Assembly (NCBI GenBank): GCA_011772205.1
Contig: WVZY01000022.1
Location: 305,442 to 369,441 of the forward strand
Direction: 5' to 3'
DNA: 64,000 bases
From: Candidatus Latescibacterota bacterium
GTDB lineage: Bacteria > Krumholzibacteriota > Krumholzibacteriia > WVZY01
Part shown: one piece after another, positions 1 to 8,552 of the stretch
How the letters are laid out: each line of letters starts with the position of its first letter
How positions within the stretch are numbered: the first letter of the stretch is position 1
Notes under the pieces: model-generated
The model's database searches: none
Told to the model about the DNA's origin: nothing
Seen by the model: the letters and a program-made list of their open reading frames with translations, nothing else
Program-made: the position numbers and the translations under genes

Positions 1-1121
1 GTGAAGCGGAAGTTCAATCGCAAGAAGTATGCGCCCATATAGGATATCGTAATGAGCAGGAGGTCAACGGCCACGACGAGCAGGGTTCGCTTTTCCCAAA
101 ATAACCTGTCTCCCCTTTCGAGACTTCGGATTTTCAATATCAATGCGCCGAAGATGACAACCCAGCAGGCCGTCAGGAATGCAGGAAACCACCCACCAGC
201 TTTGAAATAAATAACAGCGCTTACCCCGAGCATTACGGTAATGGCGTATTCGAGAATCGTTACCTGCTTGTGGTTCAGCCCTAGAGATAGCAGCCTTTGG
301 TAATAATGGGTGTGATGCGCTTCAAAGATACGCTCGCCTTTCAATCCCCGTTTGACCAGCGTTAGACCGGCGTCAACAAACAGGGACGAGAGAATGAGCA
401 CCGGAATGAAGACCGGCACTTCCGGAGCAAGGCGATTGCCGGTGACTGCGACGTATGCGAAGAAGAAACCCAGAAACGTGCTCCCTCCATCCCCCATGAA
501 CAGACGAGAGGGCGGAAAATTGAATTGCAAAAAACCGAGTGATGCTCCTGAAACGGCCAAACACACCAGAGCAAGCGGAAAGTGACCGAGAGTGTAGGCG
601 ATCAACGACAGGAATGCTCCCGCAATAAAAGCGCTACCGGCTGCCAGACCATCGATCCCGTCGATAAAGTTATAGAAGTTGACGCACACGAGTATGAATA
701 TAAGCGTAAGGGGGATCGACAGCGCTCCCAGTCCGATTTCTCCGGCCATCGGCAAGCGGATGTGATCGAGAACGCCACCCGACAGTATCACGAGCAGCGC
801 CGCACCTACCTGAATGCCGAACCGGATGGAAATGGGGAGCCCTTTCCAATCATCCAGAACGCCGGTGCCAAACAGCAGCAGCGCGCCGATGGCAAACGGC
901 AAGTAGGCTCGTGTACCCGGCACCGCAGCAAAGAGGATGACATAAACCGCAAAGAACGCTCCGACGAGGGCGATCCCGCCAAAACGGGGTTTTGGCACCT
1001 CGTGGGAACTGCGTTCGTTTGGAATGTCGACAAAACCTTCTCGCGGGCGCATTTGGAGCAGGCCCAGCGTCCCAACATAAGAAAGTAGGAATGGGAGGAG
1101 AAAACTAACCAGCGCGATCAT
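1..1121 (-). CDS. WecA/MraY-family undecaprenyl-phosphate sugar-1-phosphate transferase, fused in frame to the start of a FlaA1/CapD-like membrane domain; truncated at the left edge
   Basis: Manual translation from ATG at 1121: MIALVSFLLPFLLSYVGTLGLLQMRPREGFVDIPNERSSHEVPKPRFGG..., with DDW, NFYNFIDGIDGLAAG, FMGDGGSTFLGF and AHHTHYYQRL motifs. The frame stays open to base 3 and ends ...EKRTLLVVAVDLLLITISYMGAYFLRLNFRF. Absent from the ORF track because its stop is outside the window. Confidence 0.88.
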   Translation of the reverse strand, partial: MIALVSFLLPFLLSYVGTLGLLQMRPREGFVDIPNERSSHEVPKPRFGGIALVGAFFAVYVILFAAVPGTRAYLPFAIGALLLFGTGVLDDWKGLPISIRFGIQVGAALLVILSGGVLDHIRLPMAGEIGLGALSIPLTLIFILVCVNFYNFIDGIDGLAAGSAFIAGAFLSLIAYTLGHFPLALVCLAVSGASLGFLQFNFPPSRLFMGDGGSTFLGFFFAYVAVTGNRLAPEVPVFIPVLILSSLFVDAGLTLVKRGLKGERIFEAHHTHYYQRLLSLGLNHKQVTILEYAITVMLGVSAVIYFKAGGWFPAFLTACWVVIFGALILKIRSLERGDRLFWEKRTLLVVAVDLLLITISYMGAYFLRLNFRF

Positions 1122-1199
1122 AACATCACAAGAGAAAACCGATTTAAGATGGCTATGTCAATGAATAAGTTCGGTGTTTACCCTAATTCCGCTTCGTAC

Positions 1200-2390
1200 T
1201 CATGTTTTGGCCTGGAGCGTGTCATTGATCAGCTGCTCCATCTGCGACACAATCGTGTTCCAGGACATAGACCTTGCCACTTCCAAGCGCGTCTTGATCC
1301 TCTCGCTCCTGCCCGTTTCTTCCAAAGCCTTCCGTATCGCTTCGACCATTTCCTCCGGACCGGCGGCAGTGCTTACAACGTTCGAATACGGCTCGACTTC
1401 CGGGAGTGGCGTGGCAACAGCCGGCAAGCCTGCGGCAAGATATTCTGCCAGTTTCGAAGGAAACGTGTACTGGGTAAATCCCGTTAGCAGATAAGGAATC
1501 AATCCTACGTCAAAATATCGGAAATAATCCCCAAGCGCTGAATGATCAACAGCACCGGTGAGATGAACGTTTGGCAGCCGGGTCAATCCTTTCGTATCGG
1601 TCCCCGGGGACACTGATCCGAGGAGAACGAACGACCAGTCCGTTTTTATCGAAGCACACTGCTTGAGCAGCTCGAAATCCACCCATGGGCCAAGCAAACC
1701 AGCAAAGCCGACAATCGGCTGCTGCATGTTTTCCAAGAATTCTATCTTTTCTCCCCTACCCCGAAACCGTTCGGGATCTACTCCGTTCGGGAAAAAATAC
1801 GTTTTTGGATTAAGCTTTTTCTTCTCTTCGAAAAGCCCGCGTGCGTTGGCGTATACGAGATCAGAGGAACGGGTGAACATTTCCTCGTACGCCGAGAATC
1901 TCGAACGAACGGAGTCGGGAATGAGCGGATGGCCGGAGAACTTGTCGACGCATTGATAGACGAGAACTCTGTGAGGAACGCGGGAGATGCTGTCCCATAC
2001 CACATCGGTCGGGACGCAGGTCCACATAACGATATCTCTAAGATTGTACCGGTCAATAATCCGATTCAATGCCCGCGCTAGCAGAGCGCTGTTCATCCGG
2101 CCGATTGCATCGGGGAGCCTCGGTGTTGGCACTAAAACGGGTTGCACAATCACGGGATATGAGTGACCACCCAGGGGTCTTCTCCCGCTTCCTTCCCGTC
2201 TCCCAAACGAACCGGCAATCCGTCGAAGAATTCTGGAAGCATCGCGGAGCCGCAGATCGCGCCGGCCTCCGAAATTGTCGATATAAAACACCCGATTGTT
2301 CTCCGAAAGTTTCCCGACGATATGATGGGTGGAGTATTTGTACTTGCCGTACCAATCGATGCCGCCAATATACACGATGTTCTTTTCCAT
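1200..2390 (-). CDS. Glycosyltransferase, GT4-like
   Basis: ORF 1200..2408; ATG at 2390 (MEKNIVYIGGIDWYGKYKYSTHHI) preferred over GTG at 2408. C-terminal FPSKLAEYLAAGLPAVATPLPEVE is typical of GT-B enzymes. Confidence 0.8.
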   Translation of the reverse strand: MEKNIVYIGGIDWYGKYKYSTHHIVGKLSENNRVFYIDNFGGRRDLRLRDASRILRRIAGSFGRREGSGRRPLGGHSYPVIVQPVLVPTPRLPDAIGRMNSALLARALNRIIDRYNLRDIVMWTCVPTDVVWDSISRVPHRVLVYQCVDKFSGHPLIPDSVRSRFSAYEEMFTRSSDLVYANARGLFEEKKKLNPKTYFFPNGVDPERFRGRGEKIEFLENMQQPIVGFAGLLGPWVDFELLKQCASIKTDWSFVLLGSVSPGTDTKGLTRLPNVHLTGAVDHSALGDYFRYFDVGLIPYLLTGFTQYTFPSKLAEYLAAGLPAVATPLPEVEPYSNVVSTAAGPEEMVEAIRKALEETGRSERIKTRLEVARSMSWNTIVSQMEQLINDTLQAKT

Positions 2391-2439
2391 GTGGAACCGA
2401 TCTCCCACTGAATCTTCGGCTCACTGCCCAAGATTCCGA

Positions 2440-3774
2440 TCAAGCGATCCGCTTCTCACCTTTGAGAATCGATTCGTAACAGCCAGCTACATTCTCGACG
2501 CTGTAAGGATGTAGGAAATTTGCGAGATCCGTAGTACCAACTGATCGCCTCTTCTTTATGAACTCAACTACTTCGCTAACCTGTTCGGATTTCACGCTTC
2601 CGACAGAATGAAACAGGTTCAGGCACGAGGGGTACCTTGAGAAAAACGCCGCTGAAGTGTCCCGCTCATGACTGGCGAGATTGAGAATTGGCTTGCCTGT
2701 CCCGACGTACTCCACCACCTTGCTCGGCAGCTGGTAGGGTGTGGCATTCCCGATATTTATGAGAACGTCCGAATCAATCATCGCCCGGATCGCTTCGTGA
2801 TGACTAACACTGCCGTGCAAAAATATTTTCTCTCCATGCAGACTCCTGTGCTGATCGAGAATATCTTTGCAGTCGTTGGAAGAACCGAAGAAATGCAACT
2901 CGAGTTTACCCGCCAGATCTGTTTTGAGCAGTTCGTCGAATAGCCTCAGCAGAAAATCCGGATTTCGATTATCCCTGTATAGGCGCCCCATGTAGACCAG
3001 CCGGATCACATCGTCCGCTGCAAACGTCCTACCCCTTGCACTCGTATCCTGCAACTCGCCCATAACAGGAGGAACCACGGACACTTTTTCAGCGTAATCG
3101 GGAAACAAATCGGAATACCGTGAGAGCGTTTCGCCCGTCGTCACTGTTACGGCGTCCGCATAATGAAAAACCTTTCCATCGAAGGAGCGGTTGAGTCTTG
3201 CGTACAGCCTTCGATTGTTCGCGTCCGGTTTCTCCAAAAAACTGAACGGGTCGCCGGTATCGGCCAGCCATTTGAGGGATGGGAATCGTCTTTTCACACG
3301 CAGCCCGACCAAGTGAGCAGTAAAGGGAAGCGAGACGGTGATTATGGCATCGTGGCGCCGATGGGAGAGCAGCTGCGTCGCTTTTCTCAGTGCGGGGAAA
3401 TACCACCGGCATGATGAGTCCGGCCACCATATCTTTTTCCATGTGTGACCGTAGACCCATTTGAGGGCGGCGGATAGCCCTGAGGCAGCATGAATTTTGA
3501 TTCCACCCAGATCCGAAGCCGCTGTCCGGCCTGCCTGCTGCTGATGCGCTGTTGCGATGTTATCAAGTCGGTCCCTGAACTCCTCCGCCGCTGCGAAACC
3601 TACCCGGTGAACGTTGACTGCACCGGCCTCCTCCCTGGCCAGACCGGGCCTCCATGCAGCAATGACATCGACCACATGATTCTCGGCCGCCCAATACTCC
3701 GTGATGACGGACCAGCGAAAAGCGCGAGGCGAAATAGTTGGAGAATAAGCGTGAGAAATGACGAGGAGAATCAT
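2440..3774 (-). CDS. Glycosyltransferase, GT4-like
   Basis: 444 aa; GT-B layout with VVPPVM..., RLVYMGRLYRDNRNPDFLL, LPSKVVEYVGTGKPILNLA. Confidence 0.8.
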   Translation of the reverse strand: MILLVISHAYSPTISPRAFRWSVITEYWAAENHVVDVIAAWRPGLAREEAGAVNVHRVGFAAAEEFRDRLDNIATAHQQQAGRTAASDLGGIKIHAASGLSAALKWVYGHTWKKIWWPDSSCRWYFPALRKATQLLSHRRHDAIITVSLPFTAHLVGLRVKRRFPSLKWLADTGDPFSFLEKPDANNRRLYARLNRSFDGKVFHYADAVTVTTGETLSRYSDLFPDYAEKVSVVPPVMGELQDTSARGRTFAADDVIRLVYMGRLYRDNRNPDFLLRLFDELLKTDLAGKLELHFFGSSNDCKDILDQHRSLHGEKIFLHGSVSHHEAIRAMIDSDVLINIGNATPYQLPSKVVEYVGTGKPILNLASHERDTSAAFFSRYPSCLNLFHSVGSVKSEQVSEVVEFIKKRRSVGTTDLANFLHPYSVENVAGCYESILKGEKRIA

Positions 3775-3876
3775 GAGCTTTGGATATCACAACACCGTAC
3801 TGGTTTCGAAACCGCATAACGGTTCACAAAGGAACGCGTTCAGCATGAAAATACGCCGAGAAATTTCTTGCATAGA

Positions 3877-5259
3877 TCAAATTCCAGAGGAAGGATTCTG
3901 CCCCAGCAGACCTTTTTGTTCGAGCAGCCGGGATATGATTTCTTTTTGTTTTCTGATAACGACATTTTCGCTGTAATACTCACGGGCAAGCGACTTTGCG
4001 CGCTCGCCCATTGAGGCTCTCTTTTGGCCATCCATAAGCAGTGAAGCGATCGCACGGGCCAGGCCGTCCACATCCCCTACTTCCACGAGGAGTCCGGATT
4101 CACCATGGCGAACGGCTTCACGGGAGCCTCTGATGTTCGTCGCCACGACTGGCAGCCCCATTGCCATTGCCTCCAGAACGGACACGGGCATTCCTTCCCT
4201 GTGCGATGGAAGAACGAAAAGATCACTTGCAAAGAGCAGTTCTTCCACGTCAGCCCGAAAAGATAAAAAGCGAAAATGGTCACCCAGCCCTTTTTGTTCG
4301 ACCAGGTTCATGATCTCACTCGAAGCATCATCGTAATCGCTCTCGAGAGCACCCCCGACGACCAGAGTTAACACCTCGGGCGCTTCCTTCACGACCTGTT
4401 CGATTGCTTGAATCAACTCTACATACCCCTTCTCGCGGACGAGCCGGCCAACAATACAAACTACCGCCTGGTCTTCTGAAACTCCTAGTTTTTTTCTGAT
4501 ATCATCTCGCATTCCGACGAACCGATCTGGATTGAACCTTTCCAAATCCACGCCGTTTCCAACATGCGTAATCCTATCCTTCGGAATGATTTTCAGCGCT
4601 ATTGCAGAACGACGATCTTCACCGCTAACAGTAAAGATATAGTCGGTAACAATACCGCCCAGCTTTTCGAGGCCGATGAAAACTCGGCGCACGGACGACC
4701 TCATCCTGTCGTGAAAATAGAATCCGTGGGCGGTGTAGAGGATGAGGGGAACACCGGCGAGCTTAGCGGCGAACCTCGCAAGGAGGGATGCGATCGGAGT
4801 GTGCGCGTGCACGACATCGAAATCCTCCCTGTCGAGAAGCTTTTTAATGGCCAGAATCGCTTTGAAGTGGGCAATGAGGTTGTAACTCCGGCTTATCGGA
4901 ACGGCGTGAAATCGAAATCCCTCCGCTTCGATCTTTTGGACATAAGGGCCGGGAGAACTGGCGAAATGGACTTCGAAAGCATCCCGGAGTCCCCTCCCGA
5001 GAGGCAGGATAAAGTGGTAGATCGTAAAATCAACGGCGCAGATTTGAAGGATCTTGATCTTTCGAGCTGCGGGATCGATGCTTGCCTTGAATTTGATTTT
5101 CTCCTGCGTATCAATCGAAGCCACGATGCTGCTCGCTTCCAATAGCTGGCCGCCGAGAAGCCCCACCCAGCGCCACTGGACGTTCCTCGAAGCTTTTGAG
5201 CAAGCCCGGGAATTCAATTCCCTTTCCCTAGCTCCGTTCTCCCCTCGCCGCAGCCGCAC
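3877..5259 (-). CDS. GT4 glycosyltransferase (start uncertain)
   Basis: ILQICAVDFTIYHFILPLGRGLRDAFEVHF..., VGNGVDLERFNPDRF, IVGRLVREKGYVELI, PSHREGMPVSVLEAMAMGLPVVATNIRG. First ~65 residues are unlike the usual N-terminus, so the true start may be internal. Confidence 0.9.
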   Translation of the reverse strand: MRLRRGENGARERELNSRACSKASRNVQWRWVGLLGGQLLEASSIVASIDTQEKIKFKASIDPAARKIKILQICAVDFTIYHFILPLGRGLRDAFEVHFASSPGPYVQKIEAEGFRFHAVPISRSYNLIAHFKAILAIKKLLDREDFDVVHAHTPIASLLARFAAKLAGVPLILYTAHGFYFHDRMRSSVRRVFIGLEKLGGIVTDYIFTVSGEDRRSAIALKIIPKDRITHVGNGVDLERFNPDRFVGMRDDIRKKLGVSEDQAVVCIVGRLVREKGYVELIQAIEQVVKEAPEVLTLVVGGALESDYDDASSEIMNLVEQKGLGDHFRFLSFRADVEELLFASDLFVLPSHREGMPVSVLEAMAMGLPVVATNIRGSREAVRHGESGLLVEVGDVDGLARAIASLLMDGQKRASMGERAKSLAREYYSENVVIRKQKEIISRLLEQKGLLGQNPSSGI

Positions 5260-5866
5260 TGGTTTGCCGTTCTTGGGACAGGAGCTTCCGCTCGATTAGC
5301 TGGCAGATCGTATGCAGCGCAATAAGGTGTGCCTCTTGTATCCTTGGAGTGTCGTTCTCCGGGAACATCAGCAAGGCTTCGCAGAGCTGGGCTACCTGAC
5401 CGCCTCCGCGCCCGGTAAAGGCAAACACTCTCATACCTTTCTTTTTTGCCACACGGCATGCGCGCAGCACATTTTCCGAATTACCGCTGGTCGAAAGGGC
5501 GATCAGGCAATCTCCTTGCTTTCCCAAACCTTCCAATTGCCGGGCGAAGACATCCGAGAAAGTGTAATCGTTGGATAGGGCTGTCACAATCGCGCTATTT
5601 TCCCCCAGGGCGAATGCCGGGAGCGATCGCTTGTCCATCTTGTTATAGCGTCCAACCAGCTCCGCAGCAAAGTGCGCAGCCTGCGTTGCGCTGCCGCCGT
5701 TTCCACAGGCAAATACGCTCCCGCCCTTCTCGAAACAATCCATGAGGGCCTGGGAGATTTCCACCAGCGTCATCCACGCTCCCTCCTCCAGGAAATCGAG
5801 AAGGCGCCTGCAGGCTTGGAGCGACGTTTTGATTTCGCTTTCGATTTCTTTCACTTCGCAATCCAC
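5228..5866 (-). CDS. gmhA: SIS-domain phosphosugar isomerase, GmhA-like (sedoheptulose-7-phosphate isomerase family)
   Basis: ACGNGGSATQAAHFAAELVGRYN...; LSTSGNSENVLRA; EAHLIALHTICQLIER. Confidence 0.85.
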   Translation of the reverse strand: MDCEVKEIESEIKTSLQACRRLLDFLEEGAWMTLVEISQALMDCFEKGGSVFACGNGGSATQAAHFAAELVGRYNKMDKRSLPAFALGENSAIVTALSNDYTFSDVFARQLEGLGKQGDCLIALSTSGNSENVLRACRVAKKKGMRVFAFTGRGGGQVAQLCEALLMFPENDTPRIQEAHLIALHTICQLIERKLLSQERQTSAAAARGERS

Positions 5867-5867
5867 C

Positions 5868-6932
5868 TTAGAAGAGAATAATCCGGCTGTTGTCGCCCAC
5901 CATCAGCTTATAGGATCGCGGGAGCTTGTCTGTTTTTTCAACCGTCACGTTCTTGCCGATGAGACTGCTGCCGATGCGGCTGCCAATGTTGCGGATCGTA
6001 CAGTCTTCCAGTACGATGCTGTTCTCGACCTCGCTGCCCAGAATGCGTGCATTGGGGCCAACACTGGTGAACGGGCCGATATAAGAATCGACGATCTCCG
6101 CTCCCGTTCCTATGATGCAGGGTCCTCGAAGGACGCTGTGCTTTACCGTTACACCCTTGTCGAGCTGGACGTTCCCGTGAACATCCGAGGCGTCACCGGG
6201 TTTGCTGTCCAACCGCTGGTGGAGCTCGCTCAGAATCATCCTGTTCGCATCGAGAATGTCTTCGAGCTTCCCAGTATCTTTCCACCAGCCCTCGACGATA
6301 TGAGAATTCACGACGTACCCTTTGTTTATGAGATACTGGATTGCATCGGTGATCTCCAGCTCGTCGCGGAAGCTCGGTTTAATGTTATCCACCGCTTCAA
6401 AGATGCTTTCCGTGAACATGTAGACACCGACCAGCGCATACTCGCTCTTCGGTTGCTTTGGCTTTTCCTCGAGTCCCACAACGCGGCCCCCCTTGATTTC
6501 CGCGACCCCGAACTCTCGCGGATTAGGCACTTTGGCGAGAAGGATTTGGGAATCGAATTTTTCTTCCGCGAACTCATCCACAAAAGATTTAATCCCGTTT
6601 TTGAGAAGGTTGTCGCCGAGGTACATCACAAACGGCTCGGATTTCATATAGTCCTTGGAAATCTTCACCGCATGGGCCAAGCCCAGAGGAGCCTCCTGAG
6701 GGATGTACTCAACACGAAGACCGAACTTCGACCCGTCGCCTACCGCCCGTTTTACTTCCTCTGCCGTATCGCCCACGACGATTCCTACATCCTCTATCCC
6801 AGCTTCCCTTACCGCTTCGAGGCCGTAGAATAGGATCGGTTTATTGGCCACCGGGACCAGCTGCTTGGCGCTTGTATACGTTATCGGCCGCAGCCTTGTC
6901 CCCTTTCCGCCGCTCAAGATCAGCGCTTTTAT
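5868..6932 (-). CDS. Glucose-1-phosphate thymidylyltransferase-like, long form with C-terminal left-handed beta-helix
   Basis: SGGKGTRLRPITYTSAKQLVPVANKPILFYGLEAV; C-terminal hexapeptide repeats. ORF track starts at TTG 6917; conserved N-terminus (x)KALILSGGKGTRLRP requires initiation at ATA 6932..6930. Confidence 0.88.
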   Translation of the reverse strand: MKALILSGGKGTRLRPITYTSAKQLVPVANKPILFYGLEAVREAGIEDVGIVVGDTAEEVKRAVGDGSKFGLRVEYIPQEAPLGLAHAVKISKDYMKSEPFVMYLGDNLLKNGIKSFVDEFAEEKFDSQILLAKVPNPREFGVAEIKGGRVVGLEEKPKQPKSEYALVGVYMFTESIFEAVDNIKPSFRDELEITDAIQYLINKGYVVNSHIVEGWWKDTGKLEDILDANRMILSELHQRLDSKPGDASDVHGNVQLDKGVTVKHSVLRGPCIIGTGAEIVDSYIGPFTSVGPNARILGSEVENSIVLEDCTIRNIGSRIGSSLIGKNVTVEKTDKLPRSYKLMVGDNSRIILF

Positions 6933-7035
6933 CGGTATCGCCTCCTCTCTTCGAGACGCCGTTTTCCGTGCCGTGGAATTCTACTTCATCGGCCTTCCCG
7001 CGACGGCACAGCAACCGGCACACTCGCATTTCGAA

Positions 7036-8514
7036 TCATCTGGTGAGCGCGACGATGGCAAGGACAAACGCGGAAAGGCTCCCGAGGCCTGCGATAAAAG
7101 AACCCAGACTCGCGGATCGTTTTCTCTTTACCAGAATGGTTTCACCGCGGTAAATCACACTTGCCTTATTCGCTTCTCGCTTTGTTCCATCTCTCGAGTA
7201 AATGGACATCCGGCCATATCCGCCTGATTTTGTGGGTCCCCCGGCCAGACTGATGTATTCTTCTGCCCTGAAATCCGCCCTGAACGGATATCCCCCAGGC
7301 TCGACCACTTCCCCGGTCACATAGACTTTCGCCGCAAACGGGGGGAGGGTTATCACATCTCCTGACCTCAGCTCGATGTCTCCTTGCGGACCCCCCGCGA
7401 CTACTTCTGCTGGACTGAATCGGATATGTTCGAACGTCTCGCTTGTCTTTCTCTCTAAAACCGCTTCATCTATCAAATGATCCGGGGACAGTCTCCATAT
7501 GCGCGGCAAAAAATCCCTCAGCTTCTCACCCTCATGAATGAAAAACCGCCCCTCGCGCCCCCCGCTGCCGACGACATGAACAAACCGGCTTTGGGGAAAG
7601 CTAAGGATGTCCGGGACGACAATAACGTCCCTATCCTGAAGCACAATATCGCAGGCATCGTCGAGATGGAACGTTTTCGTGGAAACGCTGTCCTCTTTAT
7701 AGAACCTTTCGAGGATCAGACCGCCTTTATCTCCGAACGCCGTTATACCGCCGCAATACGCGAGAAGATCTTCCACCGTCTCACCAAGCACCAGCTCGTA
7801 AGAACCCGGCTTTCTCACTTCTCCAACGACCCCGATGACGTTTCGCCTCACGGGAATCAATACACTCTGCCCCTCTTTTAGCATCGGATTCTGATCGAAA
7901 TCACCCAGATTCAAGAACGAGAATAGATCCACCTTGCGAACGAGTTGGTTGTCCTCGCGTATTTCGATCTCCCTCATGCTGCCCCTTCCCGTCACACCAC
8001 CCGCCTCATCCAGCGCCCGGCTTACACGGAAAGGTGCGTAGACCACAACGGGTCCCGGCTTCTCCACTTCTCCGAGCACGAATACGACGAACGCTCTCGG
8101 TTGAACAAGCCTGCAATCGATGTCTATGTTCTTGTAATAGCGGCGCAAAGCTTTCCTGAGACGATCCTGAAATTCGGACAACGTCAAACCGGCCGCCTTA
8201 AAAGAGCCGACATTAGGAAGCACCACAGACCCTTCCGGCAAAACGTCAAGCTCAAATGAGTTCTCAGGGCCGCCAATCATTAACAGGAGCCTGTCAAACG
8301 GTCCGAGAATATACGTCTCCGGGTCGATAGCTCCTTCGAGCGCGGTTAGCCGGATTTTTTGTCGTTCATCTTCAACTTTGATTTCAGTCAGTCCGGGTGG
8401 TTGGGTCTTCGCCGTTTCGGCTTCATTCCTTTTGTTCGATGAATTAATACCTCCCGCTACCACCGCGGACGGAATCAACGCCACAAAGATCAAGATCCAT
8501 GTACGTTTCATCAT
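7036..8514 (-). CDS. Polysaccharide export protein, Wza-like with several SLBB domains and a C-terminal hydrophobic helix
   Basis: YILGPFDRLLLMIGG (PES domain), repeated VGEVRKPGSYEL / TGEVVEPGGYPF SLBB motifs, C-term SFIAGLGSLSAFVLAIVALTR. MMKRTW start at 8514 preferred. Confidence 0.87.
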   Translation of the reverse strand: MMKRTWILIFVALIPSAVVAGGINSSNKRNEAETAKTQPPGLTEIKVEDERQKIRLTALEGAIDPETYILGPFDRLLLMIGGPENSFELDVLPEGSVVLPNVGSFKAAGLTLSEFQDRLRKALRRYYKNIDIDCRLVQPRAFVVFVLGEVEKPGPVVVYAPFRVSRALDEAGGVTGRGSMREIEIREDNQLVRKVDLFSFLNLGDFDQNPMLKEGQSVLIPVRRNVIGVVGEVRKPGSYELVLGETVEDLLAYCGGITAFGDKGGLILERFYKEDSVSTKTFHLDDACDIVLQDRDVIVVPDILSFPQSRFVHVVGSGGREGRFFIHEGEKLRDFLPRIWRLSPDHLIDEAVLERKTSETFEHIRFSPAEVVAGGPQGDIELRSGDVITLPPFAAKVYVTGEVVEPGGYPFRADFRAEEYISLAGGPTKSGGYGRMSIYSRDGTKREANKASVIYRGETILVKRKRSASLGSFIAGLGSLSAFVLAIVALTR

Positions 8515-8552
8515 CACCCTGGAGTCCTTTCTCCCGGATTCGCCGAACAATA

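Noticed and set aside
352-1088. Plus-strand ORFs of 77 and 168 aa
   Set aside because: Antisense to the WecA-like gene, which has full family motifs; low-complexity polar translations without recognisable domains.
5742-6833. 363-aa plus-strand ORF
   Set aside because: Shadow ORF opposite the RmlA-like gene; composition follows the antisense of a conserved gene.
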